A stretch of DNA of 64,000 nt from Costertonia aggregata (GCF_013402795.1 NZ_CP058595.1:841501-905500); one strand, 5' to 3'. Counted from the first letter of the stretch, positions 9,037 to 18,647 are shown. Numbers and translations: made by a program. Notes: generated from the letters alone by a model not told the origin.

Positions 9037-9073
9037 TATAAAAAGACCTGCTAGGTTATAAAAACCTAACAGG
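9037..9073 (-). terminator. Terminator hairpin between tolC and tsaB
   Basis: On the minus strand CCTGTTAGGTT (9063-9073) pairs with AACCTAGCAGG (9047-9057), with one G-U pair, around a five-base loop. A TCTTTTTAT tract at 9037-9045 follows. The single imperfect pair is a wobble only on the minus strand, which favours that orientation. It sits directly in front of the tsaB start. Confidence 0.8.
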
Positions 9074-9097
9074 CCATTCTGAACATTTATCTATTTT

Positions 9098-10447
9098 CTA
9101 ATCGATTGAAATTGGCATCCCAAAATAAAATTCCAATATCTTTAATCTAAAAATATAATCATACTTGGTCCTGATTACCTCAGCTTCGGCATTGTCTACC
9201 CTTGCCTGTGCCTGACTAAAATCAAAGGCGTTCATCAACCCAACATCAAAACGCTCTTTGGAGTACTCATAGGCCAATCTTCTGGCTTCCAACGTTTTTT
9301 GTGCGGCTTCGTAGGATTTTGAAAAGTTTTTCACGTCTACATAAGCCTGGTTAATGTTGGTCTCCAACTCCAGTTTAGTTTGCTCTAACTGTATCTTGGA
9401 CTGTAATACGTTTATTTTTGATCGTTTGATATCATTACGTGTACTGAAACCGTTGAAAATCGGAATGCTTAATTGTGCTCCATAGGAAATACCGTCAAAA
9501 ATCCATAGTTGATCTGTAAAGTTAGGTGTAAACGGTGTATTGTTCTCGTCCAGTAATTGGGTAACATCAGAATACCTTGTACCATAGTTAAAAAATCCTG
9601 TTAAGGTAGGCAACAAAGCACCTTTGGAGATTTTCAAATCCTTTTCTGCCAGTGCTACATTGGATTCAGAGAATTTTATATCGTTCCTAAAGGTCAATGC
9701 CTTGTCGTAAATCACCTTTGCTGAATTGTTCAAAATATCCGAAGGAGGCACATCAAACTCCTCATCGGCTATATCAAAGTTTTCATAATCGGTAATTTGA
9801 AGCAATTGTGCCAAATTGATTTTGGATATCAGAACAGCATTTATGCCATTTACGATTTGCTGCTCTTGACCGGCAGCCGTTGCCTCGATTTCCAACAAAT
9901 CCCCTCTTGGCACTACTCCGGACGCCACCAACTCCTCGGTTCTTTTTAAATCCTGTTCCGTAACCGCATATTGGGCTTTAAAAACTTTTAAGGATTCCTT
10001 GTTGGACAATACGGATAAATAAGCATTGGCCACATTAAGCCTAATGTCATCTTTTAAGTCGTCTAAGCGGTATTGGCTTGCAATGGCATTAAGTTTGGCT
10101 CTATTGAACCTATGTACGTTTCGTAGACCATCAAACAAGGTTATATTACTGCTAAAACCGGCATTTATATTGTTTGCCGTACTTGTTGTCGGAAGGTTGT
10201 TCGTTGGGTTGATGGAAAAACCTGTATTACTGTTGAAAGACGAGGATGCGTTCAAATTTGGAAGAAAACTCCCCAAGGCATCTGATTTATCAATAGCTGC
10301 ATTTTCAAAATCAAGTTCAAATTGCTCTATGGAAAGGTTGTTGTCCATCGCATAGGTAACACACTCCTGCAAGGTCCATTTTTTTTGCTGTGCCGATACG
10401 ATTCCCATTGCCAGAATAAGCAATAGGACTGTTAGTTTATGTTTCAT
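9098..10447 (-). CDS. TolC-family outer-membrane efflux protein
   Basis: The 449-residue protein has a signal peptide (MKHKLTVLLLILAMGIVSAQ) and then WTLQECVTYAMDNNLSIEQF, the typical opening of TolC-family (OEP) proteins. Two homologous halves of long helices and strands follow: a first half with LNVANAYLSVLSNKESLKVF, a second with ETNINQAYVDVKNFSKSYEA and FDVGLMNAFDFSQAQARVDN. TolC proteins form the trimeric outer-membrane duct of tripartite exporters. It is the last gene of the eight-gene locus that begins at 18647, 35 bases after an adaptor gene, so it is expected to serve the MacAB-like pumps encoded upstream. It is followed by a terminator hairpin at 9037-9073. Confidence 0.93.
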   Translation of the reverse strand: MKHKLTVLLLILAMGIVSAQQKKWTLQECVTYAMDNNLSIEQFELDFENAAIDKSDALGSFLPNLNASSSFNSNTGFSINPTNNLPTTSTANNINAGFSSNITLFDGLRNVHRFNRAKLNAIASQYRLDDLKDDIRLNVANAYLSVLSNKESLKVFKAQYAVTEQDLKRTEELVASGVVPRGDLLEIEATAAGQEQQIVNGINAVLISKINLAQLLQITDYENFDIADEEFDVPPSDILNNSAKVIYDKALTFRNDIKFSESNVALAEKDLKISKGALLPTLTGFFNYGTRYSDVTQLLDENNTPFTPNFTDQLWIFDGISYGAQLSIPIFNGFSTRNDIKRSKINVLQSKIQLEQTKLELETNINQAYVDVKNFSKSYEAAQKTLEARRLAYEYSKERFDVGLMNAFDFSQAQARVDNAEAEVIRTKYDYIFRLKILEFYFGMPISID

Positions 10448-10482
10448 TTAGTGATTTTTGTTGATTATTTTGATTGATGTTC

Positions 10483-11622
10483 TTACTCTTCGGTCTCTTC
10501 ATCCCCATCTTCCTCTTCTCCTATTTTTACAGGTTCGGTTTTGTTCCATACTTTTACTTCATCGCTTTCCGTAAGACCTGAGACAACTTCTACGTTTACC
10601 CCGTCGGAAATTCCGATCTCAATGTCTTTTCTTTCAAACTTTTGGTCGCCTTTAGCCAATTCAACATAAGGTTTGTCCGTTTTTTTGTCAAACTGTAACA
10701 AAGCTTCGGGAATGACAAGCACGCTGTCCTTTTTCTCCAATACCAATGAAGCATTGGCACTATACCCGGCACGAATAAAGATATCATCCTTTATCTCTAC
10801 GTCACCTTCAATTTTGAACTGTACCGCCCCCGTTTCCTCGACACCTTTAGGGGCCACAAACTTTAGCTTGGCGTCTAGCTCTGCACCTTCTATGGCACCC
10901 AAGCTCACTTTTAACGGCATGCCCACTTTCAGCTTGCCCACTTCGCCTTCATCTACCTTTCCTTCAAAAATCATTTTACTCAAATCGGCAATGGAAGCGA
11001 TTGTGGTCCCATCGTTGAAATTATTACTTTGTATTACCTGATCGCCTTCCTCAACCGGTATTTCCAAAATAGTACCTTCTACGGTAGCCCTAATATCGGT
11101 ATTTGCTGTACTTCCCCCACCGGCAGAACCTATTCGAATGATCTGATAATCGGCCCGTGCATTTTTGAGTTCTTGTTCAGCTTGGTTAAACTGTAATTGT
11201 AACGTGTTGAAATCTTGGCTTGAAATTACTCCCTTATCAAAAAGAGCTTTATTACGTTCGTATTCAATTTTGGTGTTGTTCAGTGCCAATTCGGCATTTC
11301 TTACCCTACCTCTTGACTGGTTCAAAGCCTGTTCATTGGGAACTACTTTGATACGTGCGATCAAATCCCCTGCTTTTACCTTAACACCTTCCTCTAGGTA
11401 TATTTTTTCGATAATGCCCGAAATTTGGGGCTTTATCTCTATCTCATCTTCCGGAACTACCTTACCCGTGGCTACGGTTTTCTTTTCTATGTTTGAGATG
11501 AAAGGTTTTTGCGTATCGTAGGTTATCGCAGATTTACTATTGGATTTCACAAAGAAGGCAGCGGCCCACAAAGCACCCAACACTAAAATTACGATACCCA
11601 CCCATTTTAAAACTTTTTTCAT
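10483..11622 (-). CDS. Periplasmic adaptor (HlyD/MacA type), second copy
   Basis: This 379-residue membrane-fusion protein links an inner-membrane transporter to TolC. It has an N-terminal membrane anchor (about residues 7-26), then the barrel/lipoyl start IEKKTVATGKVVPEDEIEIK with the lipoyl half ISGIIEKIYLEEGVKVKAGD. A hairpin coiled coil follows (ALNQSRGRVRNAELALNNTK to about residue 155), then the second lipoyl half and a beta-barrel (DLSKMIFEGKVDEGEVGKLK). The C-terminus is acidic (EEDGDEETEE). It closely resembles the adaptor at 14946-16058, including nearly the same KMIFEGKVDE segment, so the two are probably a tandem duplication. It lies 35 bases after a permease and 35 bases before tolC. 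Confidence 0.92.
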   Translation of the reverse strand: MKKVLKWVGIVILVLGALWAAAFFVKSNSKSAITYDTQKPFISNIEKKTVATGKVVPEDEIEIKPQISGIIEKIYLEEGVKVKAGDLIARIKVVPNEQALNQSRGRVRNAELALNNTKIEYERNKALFDKGVISSQDFNTLQLQFNQAEQELKNARADYQIIRIGSAGGGSTANTDIRATVEGTILEIPVEEGDQVIQSNNFNDGTTIASIADLSKMIFEGKVDEGEVGKLKVGMPLKVSLGAIEGAELDAKLKFVAPKGVEETGAVQFKIEGDVEIKDDIFIRAGYSANASLVLEKKDSVLVIPEALLQFDKKTDKPYVELAKGDQKFERKDIEIGISDGVNVEVVSGLTESDEVKVWNKTEPVKIGEEEDGDEETEE

Positions 11623-11657
11623 TTGTAGTTATTTATTCAATTTGTATTTGGTTTAGT

Positions 11658-12920
11658 TTATTCTTCTCGCAATGCATCAATTGGTTTTATGCTTACGGCA
11701 CGTTGGGCAGGAATCAAGCCTATCAACGTTCCCAAAATCACCATCAATGCCAACGACCCCAGAACCAAGGGAATCGGCACAGTTGGGTTGGTATAGGGGA
11801 AATCGGTACCTTGTGTGAGGGCATCAATGACTTTTAATGTCAATGCCCCAAATATAATTCCCACGATACCGGCCAACAATGTCAAAAACAATGACTCTAT
11901 TATAATTTGATTGCGGACCTCGCTCGGCGTTGCCCCGAGAGCTCTGCGTACACCCAGTTCTTTGGTACGCTCTTTTACAGAAATCAATAATATATTCCCT
12001 ATTCCGATAACACCGGCTAAAATGGTTGCCATACCTACTATCAAGGACAAGAATGTGAGTCCGTTGGAAAAACCCATTATCTTGTTGAAAACCTCTCCCA
12101 AATTAAACGAACCGAAAGCCCTTTCATCATCTGGATGAACCCTATGTATACTTCTTAATGTCGCCTTGATATCCTCTTCGACCTTTACGGCATCGGCATC
12201 ATCATAAGCGGCAATGGTAAGCCAACTTACGTCTTGCCCCGTATTGTATAGTTTTCTAAATGTGGTAAACGGAATGTAAATATCCCCATCAGTCTCAAAG
12301 CCACCACCGGGGGTGAATTTATGCACACCTACCACTTGAAAATATATATTATCGAGTCTTATGTAAGCTCCAATGGGATCTTCGCCTTTATCAAACAATT
12401 CTTTTTGGGTACGTTCACCTATCACGCACACTTTTCGGGTCTGATCAATATCCTCGTCATTAATGAACCTACCGTTATCGTATATTTTTTTAGTAGCTAT
12501 CTTGGTAAATACGGGATAATCCCCGTAGACCGGAAAATTACTTGATTTTGTCCCCCTAACCGCGGCAGCCGGTGTTCCGCCAAAAACTCCTTTGGCGTTT
12601 CTGGGTGCTATGTACTCTATATCGGGAATTCTATTCTGTAGCACTTCAATATCCCCCAATTTCAGTTGCAATTGCCTACCCGTTTTATACCCACTGTAAG
12701 GTATACTTGTGTTCTGTGCCCAAGCAAAAATACTGTTCATGGCCACAGTTTCAAATTGACGCTCAAAACCGTTGTCCAAACCTTTTGACGCTCCCGATAA
12801 GCCTATATAAATATAGATACCTACAAAAACCCCGATCATCGTTAAAAAGGTACGAACCTTGTTCTTACTGATCGACTGAAAAATCTCCTGCCATGTATTA
12901 CTGTCAAATAACTGTCTCAT
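11658..12920 (-). CDS. MacB-type ABC transporter permease (fourth in locus)
   Basis: The 420-residue permease has the MacB/FtsX architecture but no ATPase domain. A first transmembrane helix lies near residues 20-40 (NKVRTFLTMIGVFVGIYIYI). A large periplasmic MacB_PCD domain follows (about 45-270, with PVYGDYPVFTKIATKKIYDN), then three C-terminal helices. The coupling-type segment VKERTKELGVRRALGATPSE sits between helices two and three, and the chain ends KPIDALREE. MacB-type transporters do not carry substrate through the membrane; they use ATP in the cytoplasm to drive export of periplasmic substrates through TolC. Its start lies two bases after the stop of the preceding permease, so the two may pair as a heterodimer powered by the ATPase at 14148. 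Confidence 0.92.
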   Translation of the reverse strand: MRQLFDSNTWQEIFQSISKNKVRTFLTMIGVFVGIYIYIGLSGASKGLDNGFERQFETVAMNSIFAWAQNTSIPYSGYKTGRQLQLKLGDIEVLQNRIPDIEYIAPRNAKGVFGGTPAAAVRGTKSSNFPVYGDYPVFTKIATKKIYDNGRFINDEDIDQTRKVCVIGERTQKELFDKGEDPIGAYIRLDNIYFQVVGVHKFTPGGGFETDGDIYIPFTTFRKLYNTGQDVSWLTIAAYDDADAVKVEEDIKATLRSIHRVHPDDERAFGSFNLGEVFNKIMGFSNGLTFLSLIVGMATILAGVIGIGNILLISVKERTKELGVRRALGATPSEVRNQIIIESLFLTLLAGIVGIIFGALTLKVIDALTQGTDFPYTNPTVPIPLVLGSLALMVILGTLIGLIPAQRAVSIKPIDALREE

Positions 12921-12922
12921 AA

Positions 12923-14155
12923 TTATTCGTCTCTTAGGGCTACAATGGGTTTAATCTTCGCAGCTCGTCTTGCCGGTATATAGCCTGCAATGGTTCCGCA
13001 AATAATCAATAAAATCGTAGCGAAAATTGCAGTACCCGTATTTATAAACGGGTTTGTAATAAAATAGTCCTCTTCAAGCGAGTCACCTAAAAACCGCAAC
13101 AAGGCAACTCCGATCAACATACCGATAAAACCAAAAATAGTTGTAATAAAAACGGACTCCAACAAAATAGTTCTGGTTACATTTTTAGGGGTGGCCCCCA
13201 AAGCTTTTCTGATACCTATTTCCTTGGTTCTTTCCTTTACCACGTACATCATTATATTACTTATGCCAATGATACCTGATATGATTATAGCGAAGGCGAT
13301 ACCGGAAATAATAAGTTGCAGGACCCCAGCAAATTGCTGGTTTTGTTTTAACTGATCAGCGATGTTTCGTATAAAAAGACCATTGGGGTCTTTAGGGCTT
13401 ATGAACTTTTTGTTCCGAATGTACTTTTCCAGACTTTTTTGAAACGCCATTGCACCTGCATATCCTATCTCAGGTTTAAAACCAAGGATTATCTGGTCTA
13501 TCTTATCCGTATTTTTTTCGATAAGCTGTCTTGTGGTATAGGGTATGTAAATATTTCGCTCTTCATTGTCCCCGCCCTCATCTTGAAAAACCCCTATTAC
13601 CTTGAATACACTGCCACTGACATCTATATACTTGCCCATGGCATTTTCATCCTTAAAAAGGTCTTCCTCTACCAAACGGCCGATAACTGCATACTTGGTT
13701 TTGTTCTTGATATCCAAATCATTAAGATACCTACCTTTCATGATTATGGTCTTTTCGGCAAATTGATGCGGAGGAGCGACCGCCCTGGTACCATAATTAT
13801 TGGATTCCTCCTTATATTTTACAACTGCGCTTCTTGTGATCCTTGGTGTGATGTATTCAAGAAACATATCAAAGTCTTTTTCAATGGCAGCCAGATCATC
13901 GTTCTCGAATTCTATACTTCTATTGGCTTTATACCCCTTGTAAGGCATAGTGGTGCGACCAGGAAATATGAAAAAGACATTGGTAGCATCATCCCCAAAA
14001 AATTTGGCAAAGGTATTTTTGAGTCCGTTACCCATCCCGAAAAGCGATACAAAAATAAAAATACCCAAGGCCACGGTAAAACCGGTAAGAAAAGTACGCA
14101 ACTTGTTCTTTTGAATGGTCTTGAATATTTCTTTCCAAGTATCTAGACTAAACAT
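12923..14155 (-). CDS. MacB-type ABC transporter permease (third in locus)
   Basis: This 410-residue permease has the same layout as its neighbours: TM1 (KNKLRTFLTGFTVALGIFIF), a periplasmic MacB_PCD domain (about 45-265), and three C-terminal helices with VKERTKEIGIRKALGATPKN. The C-terminal signature is RAAKIKPIVALRDE. Its start overlaps the stop of the ATPase gene by eight bases, a sign of translational coupling and of a direct ATPase-permease pair. The next permease begins two bases after its stop. Substrate is unknown. Confidence 0.92.
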   Translation of the reverse strand: MFSLDTWKEIFKTIQKNKLRTFLTGFTVALGIFIFVSLFGMGNGLKNTFAKFFGDDATNVFFIFPGRTTMPYKGYKANRSIEFENDDLAAIEKDFDMFLEYITPRITRSAVVKYKEESNNYGTRAVAPPHQFAEKTIIMKGRYLNDLDIKNKTKYAVIGRLVEEDLFKDENAMGKYIDVSGSVFKVIGVFQDEGGDNEERNIYIPYTTRQLIEKNTDKIDQIILGFKPEIGYAGAMAFQKSLEKYIRNKKFISPKDPNGLFIRNIADQLKQNQQFAGVLQLIISGIAFAIIISGIIGISNIMMYVVKERTKEIGIRKALGATPKNVTRTILLESVFITTIFGFIGMLIGVALLRFLGDSLEEDYFITNPFINTGTAIFATILLIICGTIAGYIPARRAAKIKPIVALRDE

Positions 14156-14849
14156 ACTGGGACGCCCTTACTTGTTCTACTTTTTTGTCTTCTACGATCA
14201 CACCGTCTTTTAGATGTACGATGCGCTTGCACATATGCGCAATATCTTCCTCGTGGGTGACCACTAGAATGGTGTTGCCGGCATCGTTGATTTTCTGTAT
14301 CAAATCCATGACCTCATACGATGTGGTACTGTCCAAAGCTCCGGTAGGCTCGTCCGCTAAAAGTACCTTGGGTTCGGCAGCCATGGCCCTGGCTATGGCA
14401 ACACGTTGTTTTTGACCACCGGAAAGTTCGCTGGGCAAATGTGTGGCCCATTGCTTGAGACCTACTTGCTCTAAATATTTCAAGGCTTTTTCCTGACGCT
14501 CCTTTCTGTTTACCCTTTGATAGTATAAGGGCAATGCTACATTTTCCATCGCGCTTTTATAGTTGATCAAGTTGAACGATTGAAAAATAAAGCCCAAAAA
14601 TTTATTCCTGTAATTGGCCGCCTTGGTCTCGTTCAAGTTTTTTATGGGCACACCGTCCAAGGTATAGGAGCCTTCATCCAATTCATCCAACATGCCCAAA
14701 ATGTTCAAGAGTGTAGATTTGCCCGAACCTGACGACCCCATAATGGCTACAAGTTCACCTTCTTCAACAGAAAAATTTATTCCTTTTAAAACATGTAGGG
14801 AATTGCTCCCCATTTTATAGGATTTGTGAAGATTTTCAATTTTGATCAT
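14148..14849 (-). CDS. MacB/LolD-type ABC transporter ATP-binding protein
   Basis: The 233-residue ATPase carries Walker A GSSGSGKST (about residues 38-46), the Q-loop FIFQSFNLI, the ABC signature LSGGQKQRVAIARA, Walker B VLLADEPTGALD and the switch His in VVTHEED. The opening MIKIENLHKSYKMGSNSLHV and the Q-loop wording place it in the MacB/LolD/FtsE subfamily that pairs with FtsX-fold permeases. It is the only ATPase gene in a locus with four such permeases, so it probably energises both permease pairs. It lies 96 bases after the first adaptor gene and overlaps the next permease by eight bases. Confidence 0.95.
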   Translation of the reverse strand: MIKIENLHKSYKMGSNSLHVLKGINFSVEEGELVAIMGSSGSGKSTLLNILGMLDELDEGSYTLDGVPIKNLNETKAANYRNKFLGFIFQSFNLINYKSAMENVALPLYYQRVNRKERQEKALKYLEQVGLKQWATHLPSELSGGQKQRVAIARAMAAEPKVLLADEPTGALDSTTSYEVMDLIQKINDAGNTILVVTHEEDIAHMCKRIVHLKDGVIVEDKKVEQVRASQYV

Positions 14850-14945
14850 GGTCGGTTTTCTTTTTTCTTTGAATTGCTAAATCCGTTAATAGGACTTACA
14901 AAGTCCAAAATTGTTACAAGATTTGCTCTAAATTATTTGTTAAAA

Positions 14946-16058
14946 TCAGTTGCCATTTTCTTCTTCCTCTATTTCGTTCCAAACTTTTATCTTATCATCT
15001 GCGGTCACACCTGATTTTACCTCAACGAAAATACCGTCACTTATCCCCAATTCAATATCTTTTCTTTCGAATTGCTGATCTCCTTTTTCAATTTCCACAA
15101 ACGGTTTTTTCGTTTCCTTATCAAACTGGACCAAGGCTTCTTTTATAGACAATACACTATCTACCCTAGCCAAGATAATTGATGCATTGGCACTAAGGCC
15201 TGCTCTGATAAAAACCGAATCCTGTTTTTTTAGAGTACCCTTGATCTCAAACTGAATGGCCCCATTCTCTGTTTTGCCTTTGGGTGCGATATAGTCCAAT
15301 ACCGCGTCAAATTTTAAATCTTCAATTGCCCCTACGGTAATTTCCAAAGGAAGGTTTTCTTTTATTTTGCCCACTTCCGACTCGTCCACTTTTCCTTCAA
15401 ATATCATTTTATCCACATCAGCTATAGCTGCTATGGTCGTACCTTCGTTAAAATTGTTGCTTTCTATGACCTGATTACCTACTTCTACGGGTACTTCCAA
15501 AACCATACCGCTGACGGTTGCCCTAATTTGGGTGTTGGCCGCATTACCATAGCCCCTGGCAGTACCCGTTTTTACGATTTCATATCCTTTATTTGCAGCA
15601 CCATAAGCCTGTTTTGCTTGGTCGTACGATACCTGGGCACGCTCCAAATCCACTTGAGAAATCACCCCTTTATCAAACAGGCCTTTTTGCCGTTGCAAAT
15701 TTCTATTTTGGTCGTTCAAAGCAATTTTTGCTTCATCAATCGCATTTTTGGCATTGTTCAGGGCATTAAGATTTGGAACCACTTTTATCTTACAAATTAA
15801 ATCGCCGGATTTCACATAATCACCGCCCTCAACAAAAACCTCCTCGATGACTCCCGAAATATTGGGTTTTATAAGAACTTCTTCTAAAGGCAGAATACTA
15901 CCGGTAGCAACCGTTTTTTTAATAATGGTTCTGGTCGATGCCTTATCGGTTTCATAGACTGTTGGGTCTTCTGAATTTTTTTGATACAGGTAATACATTG
16001 CCCCGCCAAATAAAACTACGATTAACAATAAAATAATTCTGGTTATTGATTTTTTCAT
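14946..16058 (-). CDS. Periplasmic adaptor (HlyD/MacA type), first copy
   Basis: This 370-residue membrane-fusion protein has an N-terminal anchor (ITRIILLLIVVLFGGAMYYL) and the lipoyl/barrel start IIKKTVATGSILPLEEVLIK. A coiled-coil hairpin follows (about 95-150: LNNAKNAIDEAKIALNDQNR), then the second lipoyl half (SGMVLEVPVEVGNQVIESNN) and the barrel with DKMIFEGKVDESEVGKIKEN. It is closely similar to the adaptor at 10483-11622. It connects the permease pair at 16094-18647 to a TolC duct; the only tolC nearby is at 9098. It begins 35 bases after the second permease gene. Confidence 0.92.
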   Translation of the reverse strand: MKKSITRIILLLIVVLFGGAMYYLYQKNSEDPTVYETDKASTRTIIKKTVATGSILPLEEVLIKPNISGVIEEVFVEGGDYVKSGDLICKIKVVPNLNALNNAKNAIDEAKIALNDQNRNLQRQKGLFDKGVISQVDLERAQVSYDQAKQAYGAANKGYEIVKTGTARGYGNAANTQIRATVSGMVLEVPVEVGNQVIESNNFNEGTTIAAIADVDKMIFEGKVDESEVGKIKENLPLEITVGAIEDLKFDAVLDYIAPKGKTENGAIQFEIKGTLKKQDSVFIRAGLSANASIILARVDSVLSIKEALVQFDKETKKPFVEIEKGDQQFERKDIELGISDGIFVEVKSGVTADDKIKVWNEIEEEENGN

Positions 16059-16093
16059 ATTCCGATTGGTTTAAATATATCTGATTGATGTAA

Positions 16094-17350
16094 TTATTCT
16101 GTTCTGAGTGCCTCGATAGGCCGTACTTTAATTGCTTTGTTCGCAGGAATAAAACCTGCCAATAAACCTGAAACAACCAGTATAACGAGAGCGATTAAAA
16201 CTACTCCTATACTAACACTGGGGTTCAGGAACATATCTACCGGGCCAACGGAATCTAACAGCGTATTTATACCATAAATAAAAAGTGCCCCAAAAATGAT
16301 ACCTACCATTCCCGATATAATGGTAAGAAAAATAGACTCCATCAATATTTGCAATTTAATAGACCAAGGGTTCTCTCCCAGAGCCCTTCGAATACCAATT
16401 TCTTTGGTACGCTCCTTAATAACGATAAGCATTATATTACTAACACCAATTATTCCCGATATGAGTACTAAAATCCCAACAAAATATGCTATGAACCGTA
16501 AGGCCCCGAAAAGACTTTCAACCCTGTTGAATTGCTCATACAGGTCAAAAAAACCAATAGCACGTTTATCGTCAGGATGTACTTTTCTGCTTTGCTTTAC
16601 CGTTTGGATGATTGATTCGCTGAGTTCACTTATTGAACTTCCATCCTTTGCCGTTATTGCCATCCAACCCACATTATCGGACTGATTGAAAGCGAGGGAA
16701 AATGTAGTAAAAGGCATGAAAATCTCCCGCTCACTATTCTCGCCACCGCCATTACTGGTTTTTTCTTTATAAGTACCCACTACCATAAAATTTATGCCAC
16801 TTATTTTAAGGTATGTACCCAATACTTCTTCGTCTTCATCATATAAATCTTGACGAATACCATCCCCGATGACCACTACTTTTCGTTTTTTTTCAATATC
16901 GTTATAATTAAAAAAGCGACCATGAGCTACATAAATAGGGTTTTGCTCAATGATTTCTGGGTAATCACCGAATATTCTATATTGTCCGCTTTCAATGCCC
17001 CTGATTACATTATCGCCTTCTGATCTTCTAAGACTGTTTCTAGGGGAAATTATACGTAATTCAGGAACATTTCTACGGATCAGCTCAACATCGCCCAATT
17101 TAAAATTGAAATCCCTACCTTCCGGAAGCCCCTGATAAGCCATTGTCGTGGTTTCTGTCCACATAAACATAGTATTTGTGGCCACACCATTAAAGTCTTG
17201 TCGAATACCATTTTCAAGCCCTTTTCCCGCAGCCAATAAAATAATCAAAATAAAAATACCCCAACCCACACCGAATGCAGTAGCAACCGTTCTTAGCATG
17301 TTGCTAGAGAGCACTTCCAATATTTCTTTCCAACGATCTTTGCTAAACAT
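16094..17350 (-). CDS. MacB-type ABC transporter permease (second in locus)
   Basis: The 418-residue FtsX/MacB-fold permease has TM1 at about residues 18-40 (TAFGVGWGIFILIILLAAGK), a periplasmic MacB_PCD domain, and three C-terminal helices with IKERTKEIGIRRALGENPWS. It ends IKVRPIEALRTE. There is no nucleotide-binding domain. It follows the first permease after 46 bases and precedes the first adaptor by 35 bases, forming a permease-permease-adaptor set that mirrors the second set at 10483-14155. It resembles the 11658-12920 permease (both have KLGD and HPDD(E/K)RAFG/AIG motifs), which supports duplication of the whole block. Confidence 0.92.
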   Translation of the reverse strand: MFSKDRWKEILEVLSSNMLRTVATAFGVGWGIFILIILLAAGKGLENGIRQDFNGVATNTMFMWTETTTMAYQGLPEGRDFNFKLGDVELIRRNVPELRIISPRNSLRRSEGDNVIRGIESGQYRIFGDYPEIIEQNPIYVAHGRFFNYNDIEKKRKVVVIGDGIRQDLYDEDEEVLGTYLKISGINFMVVGTYKEKTSNGGGENSEREIFMPFTTFSLAFNQSDNVGWMAITAKDGSSISELSESIIQTVKQSRKVHPDDKRAIGFFDLYEQFNRVESLFGALRFIAYFVGILVLISGIIGVSNIMLIVIKERTKEIGIRRALGENPWSIKLQILMESIFLTIISGMVGIIFGALFIYGINTLLDSVGPVDMFLNPSVSIGVVLIALVILVVSGLLAGFIPANKAIKVRPIEALRTE

Positions 17351-17396
17351 GCTTTATTCTATTTTTACACTGGCTTACTACAAAACCATAAATATA

Positions 17397-18647
17397 TTAT
17401 TCATCCCGTAAGGCTTCGATTACCTGAACCTTAACAGCCTTCCATGCAGGAAAAAAACCCGCCAGAGCACCTACTACAATGAGTAAAATAACAGTAGAAA
17501 AAGCCACATTGAAGTTTACCGATGGATTTAGGACATAATCTACCTCTACATGCGGGCCTACAAGTTCTAAAAGCCCCATACTGAATATTAGTCCCGCAAA
17601 ACCCGCGATTGCGGTTACAAAAATCGCCTCATGCATTATCATAACTATAATTGACCATGGTTTGGCACCTAGAGCTTTTCGTATGCCTATTTCGCGTGTG
17701 CGTTCTTTTACAACGATCAACATGATGTTACTAACACTCACTACACCTGCGATTATCGTCAAGAGACCAACAACCCAAAAAAAGAGTTTGATTCCCCCTA
17801 TTAATGCATAGTAGCGTTTGGCTTCTTGGATAGGGTTCCAAATACGAATGGCACGCTCGTCCTCGGGAGATACATTGTGTTTTTGCTTAAGATACCGCAT
17901 TAACTGATCGGTGAAAACAGTATTGTTGGCTACCATTTCATCAAAAGATTCTAGCTCGGGCAGCATAAAATTCATATTATTGATTCTATCTGCCCCATTA
18001 AAGGTTAATTGTGCCGTTGTTATCGGTACGAAGATACGCTCCTCCTCTCCTTCGTTCTCGCCATATTCGCCAAAGACCCCAACGACCTTGAAACCAGCAC
18101 CCGATATCGTCAAATACTCCCCTATCGGAGTTTCGATATCCCCAAATACTTCTCTTTTGATTTTATTGCTAATGACCGCAACTTTGGCATTTTGCCGTAC
18201 GTCAGTTTCGTTAATATATCTACCTTCCGATAAAAATTCGTTTTCTATTGTTTGTAAATCCCCATTTGTACCAGCTAAATTATATACCAACAAATCATTT
18301 TTATAAACCACTTGTACATCCCTTGGAAAAAACAAAACCGATGCCTTTTCAAAATCGGTATTCATTGATGTTGTAATGGTCTCAAAATCCCCATTACGAA
18401 GTTGTATTTGCCGACCCGGATTAAGACCTTTGTACTCTACGGTGGTTCTCCTTGGCCAAACCCATAAACTAGTCGCAGCGTCCTCTTTAAATTCGGCAGC
18501 TATGCCATTTCTCATTCCCTGACCAAAACCCAATAAAATTACAAGTATAAATATTCCGGAAGCTACGGAAAGACCGGTAAGGAAAGTGCGAAGTTTATTT
18601 TTTCGAATGGTATCGAAGATTTCCTGCCATCTCTCGATATCGAACAT
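17397..18647 (-). CDS. MacB-type ABC transporter permease (first in locus)
   Basis: The 416-residue permease has TM1 (RKNKLRTFLTGLSVASGIFI), a periplasmic domain with FFPRDVQVVYKNDLLVYNLA, and three C-terminal helices with VVKERTREIGIRKALGAKPW. It ends VKVQVIEALRDE. It is the first gene of the exporter locus. The 107 bases upstream, toward the small CxxC protein, show no TAnnTTTG box, so the locus promoter is uncertain and read-through from the cytochrome oxidase assembly genes is possible. Substrate is unknown; MacB relatives export peptides, lipoproteins, lipids or antibiotics. Confidence 0.92.
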   Translation of the reverse strand: MFDIERWQEIFDTIRKNKLRTFLTGLSVASGIFILVILLGFGQGMRNGIAAEFKEDAATSLWVWPRRTTVEYKGLNPGRQIQLRNGDFETITTSMNTDFEKASVLFFPRDVQVVYKNDLLVYNLAGTNGDLQTIENEFLSEGRYINETDVRQNAKVAVISNKIKREVFGDIETPIGEYLTISGAGFKVVGVFGEYGENEGEEERIFVPITTAQLTFNGADRINNMNFMLPELESFDEMVANNTVFTDQLMRYLKQKHNVSPEDERAIRIWNPIQEAKRYYALIGGIKLFFWVVGLLTIIAGVVSVSNIMLIVVKERTREIGIRKALGAKPWSIIVMIMHEAIFVTAIAGFAGLIFSMGLLELVGPHVEVDYVLNPSVNFNVAFSTVILLIVVGALAGFFPAWKAVKVQVIEALRDE

